Below, in pieces: positions 1 to 6,715 of a DNA stretch of 64,000 nucleotides (position 1 is its first letter; each line of letters opens with the position of its first letter). The position numbers were made by a program, and so were the translations under genes. This DNA comes from Nitrospirillum iridis. GTDB taxonomy: Bacteria; Pseudomonadota; Alphaproteobacteria; Azospirillales; Azospirillaceae. Below the pieces are notes generated by a model. The model was not told the DNA's origin, searched no databases, and saw nothing but the letters and a program-made list of their open reading frames with translations. The stretch lies in NCBI RefSeq assembly GCF_014205765.1, contig NZ_JACIIZ010000024.1, forward strand, positions 1 through 64,000, in the 5' to 3' direction.

Positions 1-1008
1 GCCGGACACCTGGTCCGTCGTCAGCGTGTTCACCTGCGAGGTCGTCAGGTTCGCAACCTGCGCCGTGCTCAGCGCGTTCAGGTTGGTCGTGCTCAACGTC
101 GACACCTGCGCCGTCGTCAGCTGCGCCACCTGCGCCGTGCTCAGCTCACGCACGTCCGACGTCGTCAGCGCGTTCAGCTGGTCCGTCGTCAGCGCCTGCA
201 CCTGGGCGCTCGACAGCTTGGTCACCTGGGCGCTCGACAGCGCGTTCAGGTTATCCGTGCTCAGACCCGCCACCTGGCTGGTCGTCAGCGCCGACACCTG
301 GCTGGTCGTCAGCGCCCGAACGTCCGCCGTCGTCAGCGACGCCAGCTGGCTGGTCGTCAGCGTCGACACCTGCGCCGTCGTCAGGGTCGCAACCTGGGCC
401 GTCGTCAGGGCGGCGATGTTGGTGGTGGAAATGTTGGAGAGCTGCGAGGTTGTCAGCTGACTGATCTGCGCCGCCGTGAACTCCTGGATGTCCGACGTGG
501 TCAGCGCGTTCAGCTGGTCCGTCGTCAGCGCCTGGACCTGGCTGCTGGACAGTCTGGTAACTTGCGCGCTGCTCAGCGCGTTCAGGTTATCGCTGCTGAG
601 GTTAGACACCTGCGTCGTGCTCAACCCGCCGACCTGGGCCGCGGTGAATTCACGGATGTCGGAGGTGGAGAGCGTATTCAGCTGTGTGGTCGTCAACCCT
701 TGCACCTGGGTGGTGCTAAGCTGCTGGACCTGCGTGCTGGTCAGCGCCGACAGATTGTCGCTGTTGATGCCCGACAACTGGGCCGAGGTCAGCCCGGTCA
801 CCTGCGCCGTGGTGAGCGCGAGAACATCAGCCGTGTTCAGCGCGTTCAACTGACTGGTCGTGAGATAGCCGACCTGGGTCTTGCTGAATTCCTGGACGGA
901 CGCTGTGGAGAGCGCCGCGATCTGATCGGTGGTTACCGCCTGGACCTGGCTGGACGAGAGCGCCTGAACCTGATTCGATTTCAGCGCTTCGAAATCGTCC
1001 GTCGAGAG
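1..1008 (-). repeat. Coding tandem repeat: 24-bp unit nested in 168-bp unit
   Basis: The octapeptides fall into a second-order period of seven octads (56 residues, 168 bp). Counting LGPSQIAA as octad 0, octads with Asp in place of Gln recur at 8, 15, 22, 29, 36 and 43. Octads ending QL-x-[AST] recur at 14, 21, 28, 35 and 42. Octads with Asn (TDNLNA type) recur at 18, 25, 32, 39 and 46. At DNA level the segments at 241-264 and 577-600 are nearly identical and lie 336 bp (2 x 168) apart. Confidence 0.85.
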
Positions 1009-1218
1009 CACGGCGATGTCGCTATCGCTGAACGCCTGCAGCTGCTGGACGCTGAAGACCATCTGGCTGGCCTGGAAGGCCGCCACCTGCGTGGTCGTCA
1101 GAGCCTGAATCTGGGCGGTAGATAGCGCAGCGACGTCTTGCGTGCTGAGGGCCTGGATGTTCGCCGTCGAAAGAGCGGCAATCTGAGAAGGCCCCAGATA
1201 GGTAATAGGCGAAACCAT
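1..1218 (-). CDS. Octapeptide-repeat protein, N-terminal part (runs off left edge)
   Basis: The reading frame is open from an ATG at 1218 to base 1 (406 codons, no stop), so the C-terminus lies outside the window. A CGGAGG Shine-Dalgarno sequence (1224-1229) sits at good spacing. After seven residues (MVSPITY) the chain is 50 consecutive repeats of eight residues, consensus L-[ST]-[TS]-x-Q-[VIL]-x-A (for example LTTDQLNA, LSSAQVQA); one repeat (FQASQMV) has only seven. No signal peptide is visible, so any export would need a C-terminal signal, as in type I secretion; this cannot be tested here. Similar Thr/Ser-Gln-Val repeat proteins are, from memory, annotated as hypothetical or adhesin-like in Azospirillum relatives. 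Function unknown. The gene is easily missed because no stop codon is present in the window. Confidence 0.85.
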   Translation of the reverse strand, partial: MVSPITYLGPSQIAALSTANIQALSTQDVAALSTAQIQALTTTQVAAFQASQMVFSVQQLQAFSDSDIAVLSTDDFEALKSNQVQALSSSQVQAVTTDQIAALSTASVQEFSKTQVGYLTTSQLNALNTADVLALTTAQVTGLTSAQLSGINSDNLSALTSTQVQQLSTTQVQGLTTTQLNTLSTSDIREFTAAQVGGLSTTQVSNLSSDNLNALSSAQVTRLSSSQVQALTTDQLNALTTSDIQEFTAAQISQLTTSQLSNISTTNIAALTTAQVATLTTAQVSTLTTSQLASLTTADVRALTTSQVSALTTSQVAGLSTDNLNALSSAQVTKLSSAQVQALTTDQLNALTTSDVRELSTAQVAQLTTAQVSTLSTTNLNALSTAQVANLTTSQVNTLTTDQVSG

Positions 1219-1424
1219 TTACAACCTCCGATCGCACCTCGTTTGAGATGCCTCATGGACGGCGCTGAACAACACCCATTTTTTGGGCGCAACCACAAGC
1301 CATGTGGTTGATATGGAACTAAAAATCCGCGCACTGCGCTCCCTTATGGCGGCGCTGGCACGGCCCTCACACATACTTAGCGGCATCCCTTGTGGACTTA
1401 CGCCGCAGGTTTCCCAAGCTACTA

Positions 1425-1446
1425 CCTAAGTGCAGACGCACTTAGG
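1425..1446. promoter_or_regulatory. Inverted repeat CCTAAGTGC / GCACTTAGG
   Basis: Perfect 9-bp arms (1425-1433 and 1438-1446) separated by AGAC, about 200 bp upstream of the repeat-protein start. It could be a protein-binding site or a small hairpin; no T-tract follows, so it is not a typical terminator. Confidence 0.45.
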
Positions 1447-1605
1447 GCAGACGGACTACCTAGCGGCCACGATAATTAGATGCGAGGGTAACTTCAAGGC
1501 GTATTTTCGCCAGAAGGCTAATGAAGCCTTGGAATCTTCATATCCTAAAGCGTTAACGGCACATGACCGGAAGGGTGGTCTCACTAGTATGAGGCAAACA
1601 GAATA

Positions 1606-1627
1606 GGACGTAGGGCGCCCTACGTCC
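1606..1627. promoter_or_regulatory. Perfect 22-bp palindrome (11-bp arms, no spacer)
   Basis: The left arm GGACGTAGGGC (1606-1616) is followed directly by its complement GCCCTACGTCC (1617-1627), then by TTGTTTTGTTC. A spacer-free palindrome suits a dimeric DNA-binding protein better than an RNA hairpin, but the following T-rich run also allows a weak terminator. A further hairpin, GACAGCG-caa-CGCTGTC, lies at 1701-1717. Confidence 0.45.
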
Positions 1628-1746
1628 TTGTTTTGTTCCTTGGTTAACCTTTGAGGAGCCCTCTTAGCTGTAGCTAACGACTCTGCGCGCCCTCGTTGGC
1701 GACAGCGCAACGCTGTCGTCATCGCGGTAAACAGGTTCAATGACGC

Positions 1747-1781
1747 GTCATAAAAGACCTCGAAACGGGTCATAAAAGACC
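1747..1781. repeat. Two 13-bp direct repeats GTCATAAAAGACC, 22 bp apart
   Basis: Copies at 1747-1759 and 1769-1781 are identical and spaced 22 bp start to start, about two helical turns, as expected for a protein bound twice on one face. They differ from the iterons at 3466-3991. Position downstream of rep and near a parS copy suggests a replicon-maintenance role, but this is only inferred. Confidence 0.4.
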
Positions 1782-2044
1782 CTGGAAACCGATGTCCGGC
1801 TTGGCTGATGAGGCCCTACATATGTATCAAGGGGCCCGTGACCCGCGTCCTCCCAGGAAAAGCTGCCGGCCCGCTGGACTTCAGCGGCCGAGCAACACCT
1901 TGAAATCTGACGCCTCCCGGCAAAGGGAACGCCTCGCGCGGACACGTGATCAACAACGCAAGCGAATGGCCGCTTCAGTTGCGTTTTAAAAGATTTCCCC
2001 CAGGATCCAATGGGCTGGGAGAGGAAGCGGGAAAAGGGTCCGCA

Positions 2045-2060
2045 GTTCTGACGTCAGAAC
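2045..2060. promoter_or_regulatory. parS-like palindrome, copy 1
   Basis: GTTCTGACGTCAGAAC, a perfect 16-bp palindrome, lies 20 bp beyond the rep stop codon. The same 16 bp recur at 4154-4169 (just upstream of parA) and 5774-5789 (inside parB). A perfect palindrome in three copies around parAB is the expected pattern of ParB-binding centromere sites. Confidence 0.75.
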
Positions 2061-2079
2061 CTGCCGCAACGGGTCCGGT

Positions 2080-3414
2080 TCACCGCAGCGAGGCCGCGAC
2101 CTCCTCCACCACCCAATCCAACCATTTGTGGATATTGCTGGCGGCGGCGGCGGCCCGCACCTCTGGCGCGCCCAGATCACGGGCCCTTTTATAGAGACGG
2201 GTGCGCACATCCAGCGGCTCGGCGGCCAGACGATCGATCAGGGTCTGGCGGGAGGAGCGCACTGGCAACGCGACCGGGGCCGGGGCCACGGCGACCGGCC
2301 CCGCCTCCCCCACCAGTTTGCGTACGAATCCTGCGAAAGCGAGGTCAGCGTTACGGATTTTGCCCGCCTGGCTGGCGGCCCAGCCCGCCCAGCGGTCCAG
2401 CGCCCCATCGATGTCGGTGCCAGGATATTCCGCGCGCAGCCGCTCCACGGCGGTGTCGCTGATCCGCCGCTTCAGGCCCAGGACTGAAACCGGCCGATCA
2501 CGGTCGGTCTTGCCATCCTCCAGGTCCACGGTGTCGGCGTCGCGGGCACCGGCGGCGAAGCCACCCTTACCCACCGGCCCCACGGGGTCGATGGCGAATT
2601 CAGTGGCCCGCGCGGCGGACGTCAGAGCCGCCCGTTCCTTTTTACGGATGGTGAAACGCAGCGCCACCACGGGCCGGCCGCGCGAGGGGGAGCGAATCGG
2701 CGTGTAGCCGCATTCGATGGCGGACAGCTCATTGACCTCACGTACCGCCCGCTCCAGCACCTCGCGCTGCAGGATGCCGAAGTTCTTGTTGGCCGACGTG
2801 TTTTTGACGCTGAGCAACTGGCGGAAGGTGTCGATATCCACCTCCCAGTCTGGTTCGCGCAGATTGACCCGGACACTCAACAGTTCGTAAAGGGCGAGTG
2901 CGTATTTTGAGCTGAAGCTGGTGCATACCGCGAGATGGATTCGGGCCCAGGCCGACGGTTCCGCCAGAGCGGGACGCAGTTCGGCCGGGAAGGACCATTC
3001 GGCATAGCCCTTGCCCTTGGGCAGGGCGCGAAAGCTGAGCAGCGGGGCGCCACCCTCCTTAAGTTCCCCGTCAGCGCTGAGATAGGGAAACTCCACCCTC
3101 ACCGACATCAGCCGATCAAAACAGCTTTTCAGCCGGGCGTTGCTGTGCTCCGTCTCTTCCCCGATGGCCCGCTTCAGGTCGGCGGTGGAGGCGCGGAAAG
3201 GCGGCAGGGCCGCGGTGGCGTCGGCCAGCTTGTCCCAGCTGTGGGCCAGAATGACGTTGAACAGCTTCTTGTCGGACAGGGTCAACCCGCCACCGGTCTC
3301 TATGATCTCGATGGTGCCGCGCGGCTTGGGCACGGTGGGATCCGTGTCCAGGCGAAAGGGATCTCCTGTCGCCTCCGGGCGCCTGGCCGGCGGTTTTCCT
3401 ATGGTCCTGCTCAT
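2080..3414 (-). CDS. Rep_3-family plasmid replication initiator
   Basis: 444 residues if started at the ATG at 3414 (MSRTIGKPP). The conserved Rep core begins near residue 40 with TLSDKKLFNVILAHSWDKL and continues through the two winged-helix regions (FPYLSADGE; SFSSKYALALYELLS; FRQLLSVKNTSANKNFG). Rep_3 initiators bind iterons and open the origin, and an iteron array lies immediately upstream. The C-terminal third (about 270-444) is less conserved and ends in a charged helical stretch. The same frame stays open to 3888, but that extension reads through the iterons and is not expected to be translated. No strong Shine-Dalgarno precedes 3414, so the exact start is uncertain. The gene faces away from parAB. 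Confidence 0.85.
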   Translation of the reverse strand: MSRTIGKPPARRPEATGDPFRLDTDPTVPKPRGTIEIIETGGGLTLSDKKLFNVILAHSWDKLADATAALPPFRASTADLKRAIGEETEHSNARLKSCFDRLMSVRVEFPYLSADGELKEGGAPLLSFRALPKGKGYAEWSFPAELRPALAEPSAWARIHLAVCTSFSSKYALALYELLSVRVNLREPDWEVDIDTFRQLLSVKNTSANKNFGILQREVLERAVREVNELSAIECGYTPIRSPSRGRPVVALRFTIRKKERAALTSAARATEFAIDPVGPVGKGGFAAGARDADTVDLEDGKTDRDRPVSVLGLKRRISDTAVERLRAEYPGTDIDGALDRWAGWAASQAGKIRNADLAFAGFVRKLVGEAGPVAVAPAPVALPVRSSRQTLIDRLAAEPLDVRTRLYKRARDLGAPEVRAAAAASNIHKWLDWVVEEVAASLR

Positions 3415-3465
3415 GCTGTGCAGTCGACCAGCAGCACCACATAGAGTCAACAGCCCCCCGAATGG

Positions 3466-3991
3466 TGGCGACAGAACACACAGAAAGGGGATGGGAGGCC
3501 CGGGCAACTGACGATAAAGCGCACGGAGACCGGAATGCCGCTTCCCCGATGGCGACAAAACGCATGGAAAAGGGGCCCCACCCCGGAGAATCGAGAGCCT
3601 TGGGAGGCCGACTCCACCCGGCCGGTCAGGTGACGACAAATCACATATAGAGGCCGGAATCGGCATGGCGAGAAAGCGCACAGAGAAGGGCGTCGGCGCG
3701 GGGCGTGCCCGGACATAGGGCATTGTTATTATTAGATTATTTTCGCATGATCGCGCGCCTGTCCTGAGTGACGAGAAAACGCACGCGAACGACTCGGCCA
3801 ACCTGAAGAGAAAACACACAGGACGGGCTTGAGCCAGGCAGCCGCCCGCGTGCCCCGTCGATCTGCCGGCACTGGCGAGAAACCGCACAGAAAGCCGGCG
3901 GACGACGACAGGTCACACACAAAGGCCGGAGAAAACACATGGAAAGCGACGACAAAGCGCACGCAGACTCGGGACAAAGCGCATGAGAAGG
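3466..3991. repeat. Iteron array, probable replication origin (oriV)
   Basis: About 12 degenerate direct repeats, all in the same orientation, consensus close to TGGCGACAAAACGCACAGAA followed by AGG. They start near 3466, 3509, 3550, 3631, 3666, 3769, 3804, 3873, 3903, 3927, 3947 and 3969. The last four are packed at 20-24 bp spacing; the others are 35-103 bp apart. AT-rich patches at 3718-3745 and 3996-4024, unusual in this GC-rich DNA, are candidate unwinding elements. Iterons beside a Rep_3 gene and a divergent parAB operon are the classic architecture of an iteron-controlled origin. No open frame across this stretch looks real. Confidence 0.8.
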
Positions 3992-4098
3992 CTCGCTAAC
4001 TATCTATAAATAAACAGTTTTATGGCCCCTGAACAGGAACAAGGTGAATCTGGAAAAGAGTCTGACGGATACATTTCGCAAAGAGGATCAGGGGTAAA

Positions 4099-4141
4099 CC
4101 ATCAACCATCAACCATCAACGTTGGCGTTGACACTTGATGG
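4099..4141 (+). promoter_or_regulatory. parA promoter region with CCATCAA repeats
   Basis: Three tandem CCATCAA heptamers (4099-4119) are followed by an inverted repeat CAACG-ttgg-CGTTG (4117-4130), a possible -35 TTGACA (4128-4133) and an inverted copy TTGATGG (4135-4141). The parS copy at 4154-4169 and the parA start at 4197 follow. ParA proteins with an N-terminal DNA-binding domain usually repress their own operon at sites like these. No clear -10 is visible. Confidence 0.45.
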
Positions 4142-4153
4142 TGCCCCTGGCAG

Positions 4154-4169
4154 GTTCTGACGTCAGAAC
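4154..4169. promoter_or_regulatory. parS-like palindrome, copy 2
   Basis: The same GTTCTGACGTCAGAAC core as at 2045 and 5774; here the palindrome extends to 18 bp (4153-4170). It lies 27 bp upstream of the parA start, so ParB bound here could also affect parAB transcription. Confidence 0.75.
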
Positions 4170-4196
4170 CGGGGTTCGGAAAATGAGGGATAGGCG

Positions 4197-5225
4197 ATGA
4201 ACGGCGATCGGATGCGCGAACTGCGCCAGATGCTGCGGCAAAGCCAGGGCGACCTGAAAGACATGCTGAACCAGCGGCTTTCGCGCTCCTATGACAAGCC
4301 CAAGATCAGCCGGTGGGAAAACGGCAAGGAGCCCATTCCCGACGACGTGGCGGCGGAGCTGGAGCAAATCGCTTCCCGCAAGCCCCGCAACGCCAAAGTT
4401 TTCGTCCTGGCCAACCAGAAGGGGGGCGTGGGCAAGACCACCAGCGCCCTCAACCTGGCTTATGCGCTGGGTCAGTCCGGTAGCCGGGTGCTATTGATCG
4501 ACATGGATCCCCAGGCAACCGCTACCGTGGCCTTGCTGGCGGACGCGGCAGTGGAGGTTTATCGCCAAGGCCGCACCATGGCGCACGTCATCCTGCAGAA
4601 TCGGGCCATGGCCGACGCCATCCTGAAGCCGGGCATGGTGGAAACGGCGGTCCCCCTGCCCTTCGATCTCGCGGCCAGCCATATCGAACTGTCGGAAACC
4701 GATGGCCGGCGGGAACCGGGTTTCGATGCCGCCTTGCGAGAGGCGGTGGACACCGTGCGCGCCGGCTATGACTTCATTGTCATCGATGCTCCGCCCAATC
4801 TGGGCATGCTGACCTGGATGGCCCTGGCCGCGGCGCAGGAAGTCCTGATCCCGGTCCGTACCGAGCCCTATGACACCATGGGCGTGGGGTTGATCCTGAA
4901 CACCATCCACAAGGTGCAGCGCCGCCTGAATCCGGGGCTGCGCCTGGCCGGGATCCTGCCCACCCAGTTCGGTCGCCGCAAGTCGGTGGACCGTGAGGTG
5001 CTGGCCCACCTGGTGACGGCCCTGGGCGAGAAGGTGCCGGTGCTGGAGGCCGTGCCCGACAGCGCGGTCTTCGGCCACGCCGCCCGCAACGGCCGCATCG
5101 CGCTGGAGGCTTCGCCGACCTCGTCCGCCACCGGGGTTTATCGTAAGCTGGCGGACTGCATCATCACCGGCCGGCCGCTGGCCCGGGCGGACATCGACCT
5201 GATCACCCCTGAAAGCGAGGCGTGA
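4197..5225 (+). CDS. parA: ParA partition ATPase (type Ia, with N-terminal DNA-binding domain)
   Basis: 342 residues. Residues 1-60 form a helix-turn-helix-like region (PKISRWENGKEPIPDDVA). A deviant Walker A motif KGGVGKTT is at 75-82, Walker A' IDMDPQA near 101-107, and Walker B FIVIDAPPNLG near 193-203. The N-terminal DNA-binding extension marks type Ia ParA, which segregates plasmids by ATP-dependent nucleoid binding and represses its operon. It starts 27 bp after a parS-like palindrome and overlaps parB by four bases (GTGA). Confidence 0.93.
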   Translation: MNGDRMRELRQMLRQSQGDLKDMLNQRLSRSYDKPKISRWENGKEPIPDDVAAELEQIASRKPRNAKVFVLANQKGGVGKTTSALNLAYALGQSGSRVLLIDMDPQATATVALLADAAVEVYRQGRTMAHVILQNRAMADAILKPGMVETAVPLPFDLAASHIELSETDGRREPGFDAALREAVDTVRAGYDFIVIDAPPNLGMLTWMALAAAQEVLIPVRTEPYDTMGVGLILNTIHKVQRRLNPGLRLAGILPTQFGRRKSVDREVLAHLVTALGEKVPVLEAVPDSAVFGHAARNGRIALEASPTSSATGVYRKLADCIITGRPLARADIDLITPESEA

Positions 5226-6100
5226 GCGCCATGACGGTGAAGAAACGACCCTCCCCCATCCTGGGTGCCGCCTCCGCCATGATCGGTGAGGCCTCGGGCG
5301 ACCTTCTCATGTCGCGGGACAGCCGCTTCCATCATAGCATCGAGTTGCGCGTCGACCATATCGCGCCCGATCCCGACCAGCCCCGCAAGATGTTCTCGGA
5401 GGAGGAGCTGGATGGCCTGGCCGCCAGCATGTCGGAGCAGGGGCAACTGCAGCCCATCCTGGTCCGTCGAGACCCCATCGATCGAGGTCATTGGATCGTG
5501 GTGGCGGGCGAGCGCCGCTGGCGCGCGGCGCAGCGCCTGGGTTGGGGCCTGATCCTGGCCATCGAGCACAGCGGCGATCCTGAAATCCTGGCGCTGATCG
5601 AGAATCTGCAACGTGTCGATCTGACGCCGGTGGAAGAGGCCCGCGGCCTGAAGCGCCTGATCGACGGCAAAGGGTGGAGCCAGAACCAGGCGGCGGAGGC
5701 CTTGGGCAAGACCAAGGGCGAGATCAGCGCCACACTGCGCATCCTCAGCCTGCCCGAGGACATTCTCGACGGAGTTCTGACGTCAGAACTTGGCCTGTCG
5801 CGCAACGTGCTGGTGGAATTGTCGCGGGTGGATGAACCGTCGGTGCGCGAGCGGCTGATCCAGTCGGCGCGCAGCGGCACGCTCAGCGTCCGCGCCATTC
5901 GCGCGGCCAAGGCGCAGGATGAAACACCGGAGGTGACCGAGGGCAGGCCGTCCAGCGGCATCACCGCACCCGGCGTGAACCTGGCTTCGGTGGAACGGCT
6001 GGTCAGCAATTTGCGCGGCTTGCGCCCATCGGCGCTGAAGGACAAGGATCGCGATCGCCTGCGGGCGCTGCGCGCGGCCATTGACGCGCTGCTGGGCTGA
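5222..6100 (+). CDS. parB: ParB centromere-binding protein (CTPase family)
   Basis: 292 residues from a GTG at 5222 that overlaps the parA stop; an ATG at 5231 is an alternative start. The ParB/Srx N-terminal domain is seen as DPDQPRKMF (about 50-58) and GERRWRAAQRLG (about 96-107), the CTP-binding/arginine motif region, followed by IENLQRVDLTPVEEA. A helix-turn-helix (GWSQNQAAEALGKTKGEIS) is at 151-169. The C-terminal dimerisation region is short. A parS-like palindrome is embedded in the coding sequence (5774-5789), specifying residues near 184-190 just after the helix-turn-helix. Translational coupling with parA is expected. Confidence 0.93.
   Translation: MSAMTVKKRPSPILGAASAMIGEASGDLLMSRDSRFHHSIELRVDHIAPDPDQPRKMFSEEELDGLAASMSEQGQLQPILVRRDPIDRGHWIVVAGERRWRAAQRLGWGLILAIEHSGDPEILALIENLQRVDLTPVEEARGLKRLIDGKGWSQNQAAEALGKTKGEISATLRILSLPEDILDGVLTSELGLSRNVLVELSRVDEPSVRERLIQSARSGTLSVRAIRAAKAQDETPEVTEGRPSSGITAPGVNLASVERLVSNLRGLRPSALKDKDRDRLRALRAAIDALLG
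5774..5789. promoter_or_regulatory. parS-like palindrome, copy 3, inside parB
   Basis: GTTCTGACGTCAGAAC, extended to an 18-bp palindrome (5773-5790), lies within the parB reading frame and encodes part of GVLTSEL. The DNA identity to the two intergenic copies is complete over 16 bp although the site must also code for protein. Confidence 0.75.
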
Positions 6101-6222
6101 TGGGAAGCGGCGGGCGGGCCGCATTATTGCGCCAGCGCAAAGACGCGTTGCGGATGACGTCCTAGGGAAGGGCGCCGCGGGTGATAGGACCCCGGCACCT
6201 TTTTCCATGACGGAGAGTTCAG

Positions 6223-6651
6223 ATGCGTTCGTTTCCCCTGGCACTGGTGGCCTTGATGACCCTCGCGGGTCCCGCCTTCGGTGCCGAGCATGTCGTCAAG
6301 ATGCTGAACAAGGGCGCCGACGGCATGTTCGTGTTCGAACCGGCCCTGGTGAAAGTCGCGCCTGGCGACAAGGTGACCTTCCAGTCCGTCGATGCCGGTC
6401 ACAATGTGGAAAGCGTTCCTGGCATGCTGCCCGACGGCGCCCAGCCCTTCACGGGCAAGCCTGGTGAGACGGTGACCGTCACGTTCGACAAGCCGGGCGT
6501 CTACGGCTATCGCTGCAAGCCGCACTACGGCATGGGCATGGTGGGCGTGGTGGTTGTGGGCACGCCGGCCAATCTGGACGCCGCCAAGGAGGTGCCGCAG
6601 ACGGGCAAGGCCAAGGCGGTGTTTGACAAGCTGTTGGCCGCCGCGAAATAA
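6223..6651 (+). CDS. Pseudoazurin (periplasmic type 1 blue copper protein)
   Basis: 142 residues with a Sec signal peptide ([15 protein letters not shown], cleavage after about residue 20). The type 1 copper ligands fit pseudoazurin spacing: His60 (DAGHNVES), Cys98, His101 and Met106 (CKPHYGMGM). Pseudoazurins carry single electrons in the periplasm, often to nitrite or nitrous-oxide reductase or other terminal acceptors. No such reductase is adjacent, so its partner is unknown. A GGAGAG ribosome site precedes the ATG. It stands alone between parB and a convergent kinase gene. Confidence 0.92.
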   Translation: MRSFPLALVALMTLAGPAFGAEHVVKMLNKGADGMFVFEPALVKVAPGDKVTFQSVDAGHNVESVPGMLPDGAQPFTGKPGETVTVTFDKPGVYGYRCKPHYGMGMVGVVVVGTPANLDAAKEVPQTGKAKAVFDKLLAAAK

Positions 6652-6673
6652 GCCATTGATAATGAATGGAACG

Positions 6674-6715
6674 GGGTGGATCGGGACCGCTTTGGCGCCC
6701 ATTCCCGATCCACCC
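6674..6715. terminator. Bidirectional stem-loop between pseudoazurin and kinase genes
   Basis: Perfect 13-bp arms, GGGTGGATCGGGA (6674-6686) and TCCCGATCCACCC (6703-6715), with a 16-base loop, between convergent genes. There is no long T-tract on either side, so efficiency is uncertain. The right arm ends on the last base of the kinase stop codon. Confidence 0.65.

Larger units (their letters stand above)
1219..2079. other. Non-coding interval between repeat protein and rep
   Basis: No convincing gene was found. Short open frames here lack a Shine-Dalgarno sequence and recognisable domains. The interval holds the promoter side of the repeat-protein gene, several inverted repeats, a pair of 13-bp direct repeats and a parS-like palindrome, listed separately where strong. 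A small hairpin CCACA-agcca-TGTGG is at 1301-1315. Confidence 0.6.

Noticed and set aside
26-1125. Plus-strand open frames over the repeat region
   Set aside because: They are the antisense of the octapeptide coding frame and have Cys/Trp/Ser-rich artefact composition.
1-1218. CRISPR array or plain DNA tandem repeat
   Set aside because: Units are contiguous 24-bp blocks without spacers, and one frame on the minus strand gives perfectly phased octapeptides with a start codon and ribosome site.
1456-1773. 105-codon minus-strand open frame
   Set aside because: No ribosome site, no domain, and it covers two palindromes and a hairpin.
2123-2131. DnaA-box-like TGTGGATAT
   Set aside because: A single imperfect match inside the rep coding region; not enough to call a DnaA site.
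3415-3888. In-frame N-terminal extension of the rep gene (total 602 codons)
   Set aside because: The extension reads through the iteron array and is Cys/Pro/Arg-rich with repeating artefact peptides. The Rep_3 core and a sensible start are at 3414.
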